A DNA stretch of 64,000 nt from Ashinkailepas kermadecensis (GCA_034440615.1 JAOTOM010005141.1:744001-808000), one strand, 5' to 3'; counted from the stretch's first letter, positions 45,364-58,492 are shown. Made by a program: numbers and translations. The notes: generated by a model not told the origin, from the sequence alone.

Positions 45364-46141
45364 TTAGAACTGAAAAACAAGATTTTCCTGTCTAAAAAAT
45401 TTATCCACCCTACTTTTAAATACATTCGATGAGGAACTGCCTACAACATCAGCAGGCAGCCCATTCCACTGATCAACAACCCTTTGACTGAAGACCTGTT
45501 GTCGCTTAACTGTCCGACACCTTAACTTGTCTAACCTGAATTGATGACCCCTATGTGATACTCTAAGCTGAAGAGCGTCATTTAAATTGACCTGATCTAG
45601 TCCCTTAGCAATTTTGTACATTTCAATCATGTCCCCCCCGTAGTCTCCTATACTTGAGTGAGTACATATCTAATGTCACAAGCCTTTCTCTATATTATAA
45701 TTACCTATTCTATTGATGAGTCTAGTTGCTTTGCGCTGCACTCTCTCTAACTTGTCTGTCTTTTTCTAGGTAGGGGCTCCAAGCTTGTACAGAATATTCT
45801 AAGTGGGGTTGCACATATGTTAAGTACAGTTTTTTCATGACTTCCTTGCTTTTATACATTACTTGCATTGCATTACTTGCTGAGCATTCCTGAGCTAATT
45901 TGATTTCAGCCAGTCTTGTGGATGCCCTAACACACCTAACTTTATTTCTAGCTATTTTATATGATTTGAGGTTTACCTCAGAGTTAGCATATTTTAGTTT
46001 CTTGAATGCCTGTTTCTTTGACTCCAATAAATGCTTTACTTCCCCGGTCAGCCATGAAGGGTGCTTAACCCTGGTTAATCTAATTTGCCTATTTGGAATG
46101 AACCTATCCTGATCTTGAAATAGTTTATATTTTATCTCCAC
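45364..46141 (-). pseudogene. LINE family 2 ORF2: endonuclease linker fused to RT C-terminus by an internal deletion
   Basis: Reading down from 46141: PNRQIRLTRVKHPSWLTGEV (linker after the endonuclease), RLAEIKLAQECSASNAM, then directly MYKSKEVMKKLYLTYVQPHL, the region after the palm. In the sister copy at 22 kb these points are separated by the whole RT core, so roughly 350 codons are gone. A frame break follows near 45722; the end VVDQWNGLPADVVGSSSSNV continues to 45364. Confidence 0.82.
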
Positions 46142-46905
46142 ATTTCATAAGCATCTAAGCCTTTCAATAAGTCCTCCCAATTAATTTCATTCAGGAAGAT
46201 CCTGAACTTCTTGTGATTCCCTTTAGCAAATTTTTTTATTAATGTCTTATTGGTTCCTACATTTCCAACATTCAATGAGAAACGTATAATGTTGTGATCA
46301 CTATTACGCAAGGTCTCTCCTATGTTCACGTTTTGTACAAAATTTTCCTCATTAGTAAGCACAAGATCTAATATTTCATTTTCTCTTGTAGGTTCATGTA
46401 TCATTTGAAAGAAGAAATTGTCCTCAAAACAATCCATGAAACTTCTTCCTGATATGTTTAGACCTATAGTTTTGCTTCCCAATCCTATTATGTTAAAATC
46501 CCCCAACAAAACAATTCTCTCCTGTGCTCTCCTACTTATTTCTTCCTGCATCAACCTGTCCATGTTTTCATCCTGGTCTGGAGGTCTATAGAATGCCCCA
46601 ATCCTAAATTTTGTTCCATTCTTCAGAATTATATCTAACCCCAACGATTATATTCCTTCATTATGTACACTATCATCTATGGAATGACATTTCATTACTT
46701 GTCTGACATACAAGAGTATACCTCTTCCTATCCTTGCCTTCATTTGATAAGCATGCATGTTGTAGCTTGTCAATTCAAATTCTTGCAAGTTGTCTCCAAA
46801 AATGCTTTCATAACCCTGCCTCTGTTATGCATACCAAATCTAGCTTTTCAGACAACATATATGCATGTAGTTCCCCAATTTTATTCCGAACACTTCTGGC
46901 ATTAA
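46132..46905 (-). pseudogene. LINE family 2 endonuclease domain, broken
   Basis: The C-terminal part (46644-46132) is open and shows FYRPPDQDENMD, the GDFNIIG block, FQMIHEPTRENEILDLVLTN and catalytic NSDHNIIRFS. The N-terminal part (46905-46650) survives only in pieces, such as VRNKIGELHAYMLSEKLDLV and CITEAG, with stops and indels. Confidence 0.85.
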
Positions 46906-46982
46906 CGTAAAACATGATAAACTATTCCTTCCCTTTCTTGCAAGACTTCTCTCTTTATCAGCTACATCCCCCCATGACCTGC

Positions 46983-47230
46983 CTAGTCTCCCTGTTTCCT
47001 ATTGAGAGCTTCCTCATACCTATTGCTGAGCAATTCAACTCTTCTCTTGCTCAAATGTAACCCATCCAATGCAAACATTTCAGTCCTCCCCCAAAAGTCC
47101 CCCCACAAATCCAAGAACCCCACCCCAAGTTCCTTGCAAATATTGGCCACCCTGATATTCAGCCCAATGGCCCTCGAGTACCACTCTATGCTTGTGTTTA
47201 CCATAGGGAGGATGGATGTTACCATCTTGC
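46983..47230 (-). pseudogene. SGNH-esterase C-terminus of LINE family 2 ORF1
   Basis: Reads VTSILPMVNTSIEWYSRAIG, NICKELGVGFLDLWGDFWG and ALDGLHLSKRRVELLSNRYE. The DGLHLS block holds the Asp-x-x-His of SGNH hydrolases and parallels DGLHFSEKG in family 1. The catalytic Ser block is missing because the element is truncated near 47230. Confidence 0.75.
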
Positions 47231-48859
47231 GTGGAAAGATCGTAGAACTCCGCGGTGTCCGCCAGCCATACACAGTCGACCAGAGAACTGCCGCCGGCTG
47301 AAGCTACCTCGTGTTCTGAAAGTTATCGCTCCGCAGCTTTCTATTTTGGGTCACAAACAGCTGAAATCCTGTCCCATCAGATGTTAGGCACCCATCAGAT
47401 CATAGCAAACTAATGGTTGATGTGACCGCAGGGGGCATCACGCATGTTCGATGCATAGTAGGTACCGCAGTGCCGGGTCGAAGAACAAAGTGCCTGTTTT
47501 GTGCCCAGTATGTCGGTTCATGCGTGGTCGTACGAAAGCCAGCTTTGTATAATTGACGTGGATGCCATGAATCCATTTCATCCAGGCTCTGAATATACTC
47601 TTTCATCTCATCTCAGCTTTTCCTACATTGAACCCGATACTTCACTTCCGTAAACACGAATGAGTAATGGAGCAACTAGCCTGAAACATGGCTGACATAT
47701 TTATTAACTATGCACATCAAGGCGTATCTCTGTCCTAGTTGACTTATATACTACCGAGACAACTGCGACACCAAAACGAGCTTCGCTGTGGGCTTTAACT
47801 TGTTTGTCGTGTTATGGGTGGAGTGTTACCGGCGAATAGGTCCCTGTCAGGACATCAGGTCAGTAATCGCGACCTTAAATGAAATGTCGAGATAGGAGGC
47901 TACTCGGCTCAAGACGAGTAGCTCTCGTATCCTCGAGAGCACTTACCCTGGGCCGGTAAGTGCTAACATAGAACCAAATGAGAAAGCACCCTTGAATGTT
48001 TTCAGGGCCTCTTGCAAGCAATAGCCGTGCATCCCTGAAGTACATGCAATATTCCACCAATGAACGCGGTAGCATCCTTCACATTATGACAAAATACAAG
48101 GATCCCCAAAGCAATGGCCTTGAACAAAAGTATATGGGATCTTTGTGGAGATAGTTATGAACATTAGCTATGGCTTACATTATATGTTCCTGATTTCTAG
48201 TGATTTTCAGTGTGAAGCCGTCTCATGAAGACCACACTTCAAATGTGCTTTGTATTCCCGAGCAGGGGCCTCCTTAAAGGTCAGGGGAGCGACACCCTTC
48301 CCACCCTCCTCACGGCAAGGGGAAACGTCCCCCGCCTCTCCCCCGCGGTGACTGAGTCAGGAAGCGCATTGGACTGCCTCTAGGTTTTCAGCTTTGGCCC
48401 GCAATCAGAAATATGTGAAAACACGGCCCTTCCACGCCGTGGGCACGTAGCGATGATGGGCCCATATGTCGAAAGCTCATGGGCCACCTCCGCAAAGGTG
48501 TGTGGGACGATATACATTGTGTTTCACTCACTCCGAGAAGTGGGTTGAACGGGTGTCCAACTTCCTCCCCTCCCCTATGGCAGAACCCTCGACTGCAACT
48601 AACCTCCTTCACTGCAAGAGATTCTGTGTTGGTAGCGGATCAAAATGTACGGATAAATGTGAAACATTTGTGAGAAAAGATAGCAATCTCCACACAACAT
48701 CCGCTTTTATCATTTGCCTTATAAATGCTCGCTAACTATACACAAGTTATGAGCTCATTCAGTGGCATAACCAGGACTTCCCCCTGAAGGAGTGGAACAC
48801 ATCTGATCAGAGGGCCACCGAACCAATGGAATCCCACATGCTATGCAGCAAGACTTGAC
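47231..48859. other. no recognised gene
   Basis: No family motif found. About 48195-48350 shares CAGTGTGAAGCC and following words with 52270-52400, suggesting an old dispersed repeat. A CAGTGGCATAACCAGGACTT word near 48760 resembles a hAT-type end. Confidence 0.4.
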
Positions 48860-49380
48860 AATTTGTTCAGGTGCGAATATAGAGATATGGAGAAAGGCTT
48901 ACGGCATTAGATATGTACTCACTCAAGTACAGGAGATTTTCAGGTTTTTCCGTCAAAGGATGGTTGATCATTGGAATAGGCTGATTGCTGATGTTGTTGG
49001 GAGTCCCTCATTGAATGTACCTAAAATATTGTGGAGAAATGCGTTAGATTGGAAAATCTTGTTTTTGTAATTATAATTAGTGGTAGATGGGATGACATTC
49101 GCGCTATTAGGTGTGCATGGCACCTTTAAGCAGCCATGCATGGAGCTGAAAACTTTTGATGGAGGACTTGATCCACGCGTGTGTTATGCGGGACTGAGTG
49201 AACAGGGCTATATAAGTATTGGTAGGTGTATAGGATGTTGATGGATAGTTTCTTTGGAATTTAAAATGTGGTATTGGTTGGGGCACTGATAATATTTTGT
49301 CCACCCTTGTAGTATTTTCCCTTTACTGGCTTAACCCGGTTGGATCACTGGGGTTCTTATTAGGTCTGTTATTATCTATG
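48860..49380 (+). mobile_element. LINE family 2 3' fragment, decayed
   Basis: Contains GGAGAAAGGCTTACGGCATT, then the frame FRQRMVDHWNRLIADVVGSP (the family-2 end of ORF2), then 3' region words TGTGCATGGCACCTTTAAGC and GGTGTATAGGATGTTGATGG, matching 23.3-24.4 kb. Several internal deletions; no enzyme remains. Confidence 0.75.
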
Positions 49381-49532
49381 AGGTCTATTATCTGGGCCTC
49401 CTAGCCATCAACAGGAGCTCCTGTTGACAACCTGTGACCTTCAGTGCTATTAATGGACGTCCTTTTCGTCTGATGGGGCCTCCTGCAGATCGTATGGTGT
49501 AGCCTATCGACGAACGGTGCCTGATATATAGG

Positions 49533-49578
49533 AACCAGACACATAGGAACCCCTGATGGGGTTCCTATGTGTCTGGTT
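49533..49578. repeat. perfect 21-bp inverted repeat, 4-bp loop
   Basis: The left arm 49533-49553 begins AACCAGACACATAGG; the loop is TGAT; the right arm 49558-49578 is its exact complement, ending TGTGTCTGGTT. There is no T run after it and no neighbouring gene. Its perfection contrasts with the decayed array around it. Confidence 0.9.
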
Positions 49579-51637
49579 GGGCCTCCTATCGTTAAGCAGG
49601 GTCTTCTGTTGACCATCGGGGACCTACTGTGCTTCTGATGGAGGCCTATTGGACTGGTAAAGTATTCCTTGGCCTTTTTAGGCCTTGTCTTGATCTGGCG
49701 GGGCTTTCGTCTTGGTCTGATGGTACTTTCTCTTAGTCTGGTAGCGACAGGCTGTTGGTCATCTAACCTCCTGCTGGACATCTGGGGCTTCCTGTGTTTT
49801 TGATGCGGCCCCTTCTTGGTCTGGTTTGGGCCTCTTCTTGGTATGATGGGGCCTCGTGTCCGTCAACTAGGGCCTTCTATGGACAACGGGCATCCCGTGT
49901 CTATTATGGGGCCTCCATTTGGTCTGGTGAGGCCTTCTATCAACCAAAATTGGCGTCCTATAGACGGCTAAGGGTCTCCAAATGGGTCAGATGGAGTATC
50001 TTGCGTGATTGAGGGGTCCTGCAGTGGATTTGGTGGGATGTTTTAACATGGGTTACATGGAGCATCATATGGTCTTTTTCAAATGCCAGAATGTGATTGG
50101 AGGAGGATACGTTTGCCCTCCTGGCTAACGTCAGAGGGCGGCTGCAACCGATGACGCCGTACTGTGCAACAAATCCTGGGGCCTACGCAAGCTCCAGGCG
50201 ATGTCCCCATTACTCCCTCCATTGGCTACGCCACGGACCTTATTCTTGCTAAAGGTTGCAGCTTGGACTAATCCCAACCTGACCGTGGAGTCCCATGAAG
50301 TCCTGAATGACGTCATGTGATGATGAATATTGGGATTTTGGTAAGGAGTCTTGGGGACTCTTTACCAAATTGAGTGTCTCCTCATGCAACCCGGCGGCCG
50401 GTTTCATATTCCATGGTTCTCTTCTCCCGTCTTAGGCGTCTTAGGTGTCCCTTAGGTGTCTTCCACACCGAGAGTCTCCCCTATTGCGTGGTCCTCCCCT
50501 GCTAAATTAGGGGTCTTCTGTCACGTCGCAGGGCTTCGTCTTCTAACCCAGATGTTTCTTACCCATCTTGGGAGCTTCCCCTTGTGCCTTGGGGGACATC
50601 ATCTCCAATCCTACTGGCTTCCTCTCACGTCTTGTAATCCTCCTCAGTGCATGGGGCCTCCTTACCTGTCTTTGGGCCTTTTCTATCTTGGGGGATTGCT
50701 TGCCCGTCTTTGAGGCTCCTCCTGGGTCTCAGTTTCCCTTCGAGAGGCCACGGCCTCTATCCTTGGGGCCTCTTTTCCAATCTTGATGGAGTACTGATAA
50801 ATTACTTTTATTTCCTAAAAACGTCAGCTTCTAAATTTGCAGCCTTCTGTCCTGCTTCAGAGGCCTTTTTTATTTCCTAGGAGGAGTTTTTTTATCCATT
50901 TTGTGGGCCGCTTGTCGCATCCGGGAGCCATCGCTCCTATCTTATTGCCCTCTTATCTCGTCTTTGGGGCCTCCTTTCATCCGGGGCGGCCTCCTTTCCA
51001 TTCTCCCGCCTTCTCTTCCAAAGTGAAGCTCTACCACGCTTGGGAGCTCCTTTTCTCCTCTTGGGGCATTCTCTTAATTTAAGGGCTTCCTTTCAGTGGA
51101 ATCTCAGTGGCATTTTCCCAAGTCATGTGGGGGCTTTCCATGCCAGTATTGGGTCTCCTCTTCAACTATATGGCCTCCTTTCCTATCTCGGGGCATCTCC
51201 TTCCAAATTATGGACGTCCTGCCACACCTCAGGAGCCTCCTAGTCTAAGCTGGGTGGCTCTCTGCTCGCCTTGGTGGCGAGCATAGGCGAGCATAGGCAT
51301 AGGCGAGCATAGGCATAGGCGAGCATCACATCTTGCGCAATGTGATCGCCTCTTATCTTCCAGTTGCTTTCTCTAGCAAATTAGGGGCCTCTTTCATGTC
51401 TCCGAGGGACTCGTCTCAATTCCTGGAGTCTTATTTCTCGTTTTAGATGTGTCCTTGCGCGTTGTGGGGCCGTCTCCCATATTCCATGGTCCTCCCTAAT
51501 CTTCTGGGCCTCCCCCTACGTTCTGGGGGCCAGTTGCACTATTGTGGGCTTCTTCACATAAACCAGGAGTCTTCTCTATATTAGAGGCCTCCCCCACGCC
51601 TCGAAGACCAGATTTATTATGGACAAGCTCTACTCGT

Positions 51638-51838
51638 CAGAGGCGCAACCAAGGGGACGGAGGCTTGACCCCCGGTCCCTTAGTAAACAAAAATACACTA
51701 GATTAAGCAAGACAATTTTAGATTTTCACCATGCAAAACCAAAAATTTTCGGCGCCTTCGCGCGCCCAAATCAGTCTACATTTCCTGATAGTAAAATTTT
51801 GGCCCGTCCAGTTTAAGAAAATCTTGGCTGTGTCGTTG
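51638..51838. mobile_element. hAT-like short element with 8-bp target duplication
   Basis: A 201-bp element with ends CAGAGGCGCAACC and complement CAACGACACAGCC, both decayed from CAGTGGCGCAGCC. It is flanked by CTACTCGT (51630-51637) and CTACCCGT (51839-51846), an 8-bp duplication with one mismatch as expected for hAT. Inside are AGATTTTCACCATGCAAAAC and GGCGCCTTCGCGCGCC. It interrupts the decayed array, so it is younger than the array. No transposase. Confidence 0.72.
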
Positions 51839-52770
51839 CTACCCGTCTTGGGTCTTGGATCTTGGAACTCCATCTCCTATCGCACTGGCTACTTCTCTAT
51901 CTCAGGGGCCTTCTCTAGTTCTTTTGGGCCTCCTTGCCAGTTTTCGAGGCATTCTCTTCTGTTCAGCGGGCCTCCGAGACCGTCTTCAGGACCCTCATTA
52001 GGCCGTTGGACTTTTTTCTCCTTGGGACCTCCGTTTCTAAATGAAATGCCTCCTCTCTCGTCTTTGGGACTCCTCCGTGTTTCGGACTACTACCCACCTG
52101 AAGGGTCACCTCGTACGTCCTGATGGACTCCTGCTCTCTCTTTCCCAGGGTCATTGCTTCCCATCTCTTCTGTCCTTTCCTGTCCCATTTCTGGAGCTTT
52201 GTGAGACTTCCTACAGAAACGAGCTCTGATTTTTATCTATTATTAATTGTCTGGATAATGGCGATCCTCAGTGTGAAGCCTTTCTTCTAGAGAGCACTTC
52301 AACTTTTCTGTGCGTTTCCGGGACGGTGCCTCATCAGATGTCAGGGGGAAAACGCCGTCTTCCACAGGGTATGGGGCGACTGTCGTCGCTGCATCCCCCG
52401 GTGGCGACGTCCTGGTCCAGTGTGCCTAAATTCGCTCAGCTAGCCGTCAGGATGTAACGATAAATTATTTATGAATAGTTTGTTATAGCCAGTTCAAATG
52501 TAACCGCAAGTAGCTGGTCCCTTCACGATATTTCTGTGTTTGGGAGATATTCTAATTTGAAATGAATTGACATAGTTACCTCCACACTTATCATCGTGAA
52601 TCTTGAACCGTTACTTCTCACACCACAATCAGGCAACAGTTGTGTCGACAGAGCTGACATAGCAATGGCCGCGGGGCGAGGACCAGCACATCCCACACCA
52701 GGCGTAATTACATGCCTGCATATCCTACTAAAAATTCCCAAACAACTGTACGACTATCCGCTAAAATAGG

Positions 52771-52917
52771 GTTGTTTCTTTATTGGTTTTACGACACGTC
52801 GACCGTTCGGTCGATCTCTGACGCCGATTGGTCGCGGGCGAAGGGTAGCGACAGGCGAGACTCGAACCCACAATCTTTCGGTTGTGAGACGAGCAACTAA
52901 CCCCTAGACCACTCGTC
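52771..52917 (-). mobile_element. tRNA-derived SINE
   Basis: On the minus strand a tRNA-like head carries the A-box region TGGTCTAGGGGTTAGTTGCT (52911-52892) and a clear B box GGGTTCGAGTCTC (52869-52857). Between them the anticodon-loop-like CTCACAA resembles tRNA-Val(CAC). The 3' part ends GTCGTAAAACCAATAAAGAA, a tail unlike a tRNA, so this is a SINE and not a tRNA gene. The flanks 52181-52770 and 52918-53520 show no gene. Confidence 0.65.
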
Positions 52918-53529
52918 CCCCCCCCACACTATAATAGGGCGCTTGTTACAGATTGAAGTCAAATCCTTATCGAGCAAAGCACACATTCTACTCATATGAA
53001 GAAAACAAAACTGGGGATATGCTTTTCACGTTTCATGTTCCACGGACAGATGGCCGTTTTGGCTGGTGGCATACCCAGGATGGTATCCTGACAACGCCTC
53101 AGTTAATGAATGCCTCTCTGAAAGTCACATTAGAGAGCGTGGACATTGAGACTGAGAAAAGTGCAACTTGCATGCATGGGAATTAGTTCTCCGATGCTTT
53201 TCGGGCACTTTTCGGATAAAAGGTGCACTTGTCATCGAAACGATAGATAGATCTAAACGAGCGACTTATCTAAGCCTTCTCCAGTGGTGTAAATACCCCA
53301 CAATTTTCGCTCATCTGTGGCAAGGATCTAACAGGTTTTCAATTGGGTAAATTTCCTCGCTTTCATTTCCCCTCTCCTTCACGATTTTGAGCATTAGGCT
53401 ACGAATACATGATGAACTCGAAATAGGACTTTTCACAGACACATAAGACCGCACAGATACACTATTAGGATCAATAGCACACGTACTGTTTTCACATTTC
53501 AAATGATGTTGCCGTTGGTGACCATCAGG

Positions 53530-53890
53530 CAACGGTCCTCGGTGTACACGATTATCATGTATGGACACACATTGTCCTCGGTATTCACGATAAACATGTA
53601 TGTGGACACACATTGTCCTCGGAAATCACGATAAACGTGCATGGACACACATTGTCCTCGGTATTCACGATAAACATGTATGGACACACACCGTCCTCGG
53701 TTTTGCCGAAGTCCTCGGTAATTCAATCCACACTGGGAGCCAACAATTTCATGTTTCCTCCCAAATTGACCCTCCATCTTACTCAGCAGATCATGCTCTA
53801 TCACCGAGAAAAAATAGATGCTTCTCAGGTGGTAAATAAAGGGTGTCCTCGTTAGTGACCGCCCAGACATAGTCCTCGGTAGTCACGGCA
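53530..53890. repeat. repeat cluster with GTCCTCGGT core
   Basis: Eight or so units spaced roughly 40 bp apart, each starting TCCTCGGT and followed by ATTCACGATAAACATGTATGG or a variant. The inverted word ACCGAGGAC resumes after the (TG)n tract (54326-54480 and 37559-37720). Both orientations therefore surround the microsatellite. Confidence 0.75.
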
Positions 53891-53895
53891 AACAC

Positions 53896-54307
<412 letters not shown>

Positions 54308-57300
54308 ACTTGTAATTGGTGTATACCGAGGCCGTTTTCTGTTTGCACACCTGGGAACCGAGGACGTTGGGTGTATACCGAGGACGTTTTTGACGTCCTC
54401 GGTATTCAAACTTCGTCTGAAGCATTGTCAGATGCTTACCAGTCTCCTGCCGGGTTTTCTCGTTATCCTCGGTTTTCACCATATTTGTGACCGTGTGTGT
54501 CTAGCAAGTGTGTGTGTGTGTACTCTGCAGATAAAGTGTGAGCAAGCTGAAAGATTTAGTGATGATCGAATTCATGGTGTGGGACGAATGAGTACTTCCT
54601 TCGGTACTTGCTACTTGTCATATGGAAATGCAATTAAATGGAATTAAATTTTGGACGAGATGCAACAAAATGAAATTGTACCACATTATTTGTAGTTTTA
54701 GCTCAAATACCATGCACTTACAAAATATAAATACAGTTGGGTCGTGTGCCCACGACGGGGACAAAGTACAGGCTTGAACGTAGCTCTGTCCACCTCTACA
54801 CCGGATTGGCGGACGCGACAAGGTCGTGTTTGCAGCGAGGTGCACGGCGCGATCGTGGTTGCAGCTTACTCAAGTCAGGACAGTATTTGGACAGAATTGA
54901 AAGGTGAGTGTTGTTTAGGTGAAACCAACGTAATGTGTTGATGTATTCGGCATTTGCATTATGCCAGTAGATTCCATGATAGTGGGAGGGGCGGAGTTTT
55001 GTGTCTATTTGTGGCTGTTCAAGCACCATCATGGGCTTCATTATATTAGGCCTCTTCCGGTAAGGAAGATTCTGCCTCCTTGTAGTTTTACGCCTGTTGT
55101 TGCGTACCTTGGTGTGAGAGCATGGAATTCGGTGAATATTCATGTCTTCCTTACCGCTACATCGTGCCGAAATTTTAATTTCGTAACTATATCGCAGGCG
55201 GCTCCAGGAGTGGATTCTGGAAGGCACTTCTGACATACTATTGGAAAGCTTAGGAAGAGGAAGTGCATTTGTATATTCTTAGGCTAATTTCACAAACAGC
55301 ACGAGCGGTGTATTCACACCGAATTTGGCGTGAATACACCTTTAGGTAGCCTTCAAGTATTACCCCTCACACGTTCTTTATATCAACAAGGTATTTAAGT
55401 CATTGTTAGCTGACTGCCGGTCAGTTGTTGGTTACTTAAATATTAAATAAGATTAAATATAAGCAATTAAATGCATATTATGAAATTTAATATAATCAAA
55501 TAAGATTGCCTAAAGGTGTATTAACACCAAATTCGGTGTGATTACACATCTTGTGATGTAAGTGAAATTGGCCTCTGGTTGTTCAGCGACCATAATTTTT
55601 AATGCAACTGTTCATACCACCTTACTTATCTGCTGAAATGCTTATTTTGAGCCTAATATGTCAATGGCGGATCCAAGGGATCCCATAATTGGCGCAATAT
55701 GTTTTTTTTAATAAAGCAGTATCAATTACGTTAACATCAAAATGATGGCGGAGTGGCCCAGGTCCTTATGTTCGGAACATATTTCATAGCATTATGAATG
55801 TGGATGCTAAAGCCACATTCAGTCAAAGCAATCCACGGCAGTTAGAGGCGCAGACAAGGCGGCACCACCTCTGCACCCATTAGCACTAAACAATACACCC
55901 TATGAAGCGATATGTTGAGATTTTCACCACGCGAAACCATACATTTTCAGAGCGCTCTGCGCCGGAAGCTTTCAGCACGTTATTTTTTTTTTTTTTTTTT
56001 TTTTTGGGGGGGGGGGGGATTCGCCCCGTCCCTTGGGAAAATCTTGACTGCGCCACTGTGAGCAGTTGTTATTTTTCTCGTCATATGGGATTCGAGGGTT
56101 AGGTCTTTGGATAGAGGGTTTTGTAACAATAACTCAGCTAGGCAGACTCTAAAATGTTTCTCGAGAGCCTAAGCTAATGATATTGATAATCCAGGAGCAT
56201 ATCCAGGGAGGTTAAGGGGATCATGTCTCCCCCACCAATTTTGAATGAAGATTTGCACTAGAATGAAATTTTCTCGAAATCTAAGAACATTTTATGAGAT
56301 ATATTGTCTTAAGCAGACCCGAAGCATGTTCATGTCTAATGAGGTTTCTTCCAAATCGGATATTTGTAATTGCTCCCCATGCAAGACTTCTAGATCGGCG
56401 GCCTCTGTGGGTGTTAGGCTAGAAGGGGAGTAGAGTATTAGCATTAGGCTAGAGGGGATTCGGATTGTAGAGTAGTGGTATGTGTGTTATAACAGTATCA
56501 GTCATTGCAGAAGTTAACGATGTAAGCAGTGGTAGGTCGGAGAAAACTGCAGAAGCATGCAAGACCCTGAGTGGCAGCATAGTTGACACTGGGACTAGAT
56601 GTATGGTGACATGATTCCTTCAATCCTCCAATCCTCCAATGGTGGGAGCGAGTACCGAGTGGTACTCAAGGGCCTGGGGGTTAATGATGGGATAACTGGG
56701 CTTTGTCTGAAGGGGTTGACGTTCGTATACTTGCGGGGATGACTCTTGTGGCAAAGTAGACAGTACATTTTGATTTTGGTTGGATAGTATATTGATAGTA
56801 GATGCTCGCCTTAAATGGGCTTCATTTGATCTGAAAGTGAGTAGAGCTGCTAAACAGGGATACGGAGAGAATTTTGTTCAGGGGCACCCAATCAAAACGC
56901 ATCATGAAACAGAGGCTGCTTTTAGCGCGGAACATTCTGTTTTGGCCTTGTGAAAATCTCAAAATCGCTTCCAACTATTGTATTTGTTTGCTCCTAAGGA
57001 CGGGGTGGGGCCGGGCCCGCGCTTGGCTGTGCCTTTGCTGCTAAATAGTAGGTGTGAGGAGCTCCTACGAAGCTTTCCTTGGTCAGGAGACTAGGCAGGT
57101 TGTGGGGGTGGGGTGGAAAAAGCGTAAGGCTAGCAAAGAAAAACATATATTGTCAGTCATGCTTTTACACAAATCTCAGAAGTGTTAGGAACAAGATTAT
57201 GAAAATCAAATACGTGGCATCTGACGAGCCTTTCCGGTTCTAATGGAGACCAGTCGGAGGGCAGGGCGATACCAACCACTCCCCCTGACATGCTTTCAGT

Positions 57301-58492
57301 TCCTATCATTTTGTTATTCCCATGCAGTAGCGTATTTGAAATCAGCCGAGAAGGCGGGGGTTGCCAACCCGAATTTTCGAAATGAAGACTGTTGAATGGG
57401 GGTAATATAGCATACAAAGATGATGCTAAAGAATAACAAAATTGCAACATGACCTAACCTAACCTAGCCTGGCATCCCATATCAGGATTTTTTTAAATGG
57501 TAAAATACAAACAATCTTTCGTTCTTAAAAGCATCGATTTAAAAACCCAACGTAATTGAACCATTTTTGTAAAATTTCAAACCCAATTTAGAATATTTCC
57601 TAAATAAAAAATGATAACCTTACTTAGCCTAACCAATCCTGGCTCTTTTGTTTGCTTCATGGAGGTAAAATGTATGGAAGCTTACCTCGTGAATACCCTA
57701 AAGCGCAATAATACCGATTGCCTTCCCAATGTTACAATGCTATACCCCTGAAGGGAACTTCTCCTGCATACTTCAAGGGCATTTTGAAGTTGGCAGCAAA
57801 AATAGAATGAAAAAGTATGTAGGTACTTAACGAGGGGGATTATACTTTGCATTCACTCATTCTGCCCTAGAGAGGTTTTCTGGGCGACATCTGCACTGCA
57901 GTTGTGGAACTATCCACATTTTCAGGCATCTATGCGAGGCAAACTTGACCCCGTACACCAGGCCCCCCAACAGTTGCCCCGTGCGCCATGCATGCCACTG
58001 CTGAATGCACAATATGCATGTCCTTGCCGTGACTGTTTCGGTGCGTAGTCTCTTCTGGAAGAAGAACAACTCACTTTCTGCCGCTCAGAATTCATGCTTG
58101 CGCTGCGCTCAGCCCACTTCCGGTGTAGGTTATGGCCACTGTCAGTGACACTAATACCTATGAGTCACCCGACGTGCTCTTGATTCGACAGATACCTAAC
58201 CAATCAACTAATCATATTAGTTGCTTTGTTGGCTGAGACGGCAGCCCAGCATCCCCCTTCAGTTTCCCACTAGCAGCCCACTCGTCGCCCCACCGCTCGG
58301 GGTCATGGGTCAGGGCTCTGCAGACGACACCTAACACCTCAGAACTATCAGTACAACTCTGTTGGGCCCACGTCGGCCTGATGCGACACTCCTGGCCGAC
58401 CCCAGATAGTACGTCTTACCAAATTATGAACTACGGGTCTCATATGTCAGCGTTTCGCAGCACAGGGAGTCACTGGACTCAAAGACCCCATA

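Larger units (their letters stand above)
37518..45849. repeat. large direct duplication, copy 1
   Basis: Recurs at 54297-64000, with an offset of 16767 bp at the left end, 16778 in the middle and 18151 after 42800. The left edge is inside a GT tract. Right of 45849 the partner is beyond the window, so the true right edge is unknown. All nested elements are shared. Differences are single bases, short runs, and the segment replaced at 42787-42799. Confidence 0.95.
43890..47230 (-). mobile_element. family-2 LINE, internally deleted, hosting a family-1 insertion
   Basis: In minus-strand order: esterase end of ORF1 (47230-46983), endonuclease (46905-46132), RT C-terminus (about 45860-45364), 3' untranslated region (45363-45125, then 44221-43890 after the insertion) and tail. 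The RT fingers and palm are missing. It is 5'-truncated inside ORF1. The second copy of the duplication carries the same element from 62041 to the window end. Confidence 0.85.
49390..52180. repeat. decayed ~30-bp array, GGGGCCTCC type
   Basis: Over about 2.7 kb the words GGGGCCTCCT, TCT(C/G)GTCTTGGGG and GGGACTCC recur at intervals of about 30 bp with heavy divergence. The array is interrupted at about 50040-50400 and by the hAT-like element at 51638. A small tandem run of GGCGAGCATA/GGCATA units lies at 51277-51326. It resembles 14264-14550 and, inverted, 28300-29125. Confidence 0.6.

Noticed and set aside
52850..52917. A genuine tRNA-Val gene on the minus strand
   Set aside because: Acceptor and anticodon stems do not pair properly and the sequence continues into a SINE tail.
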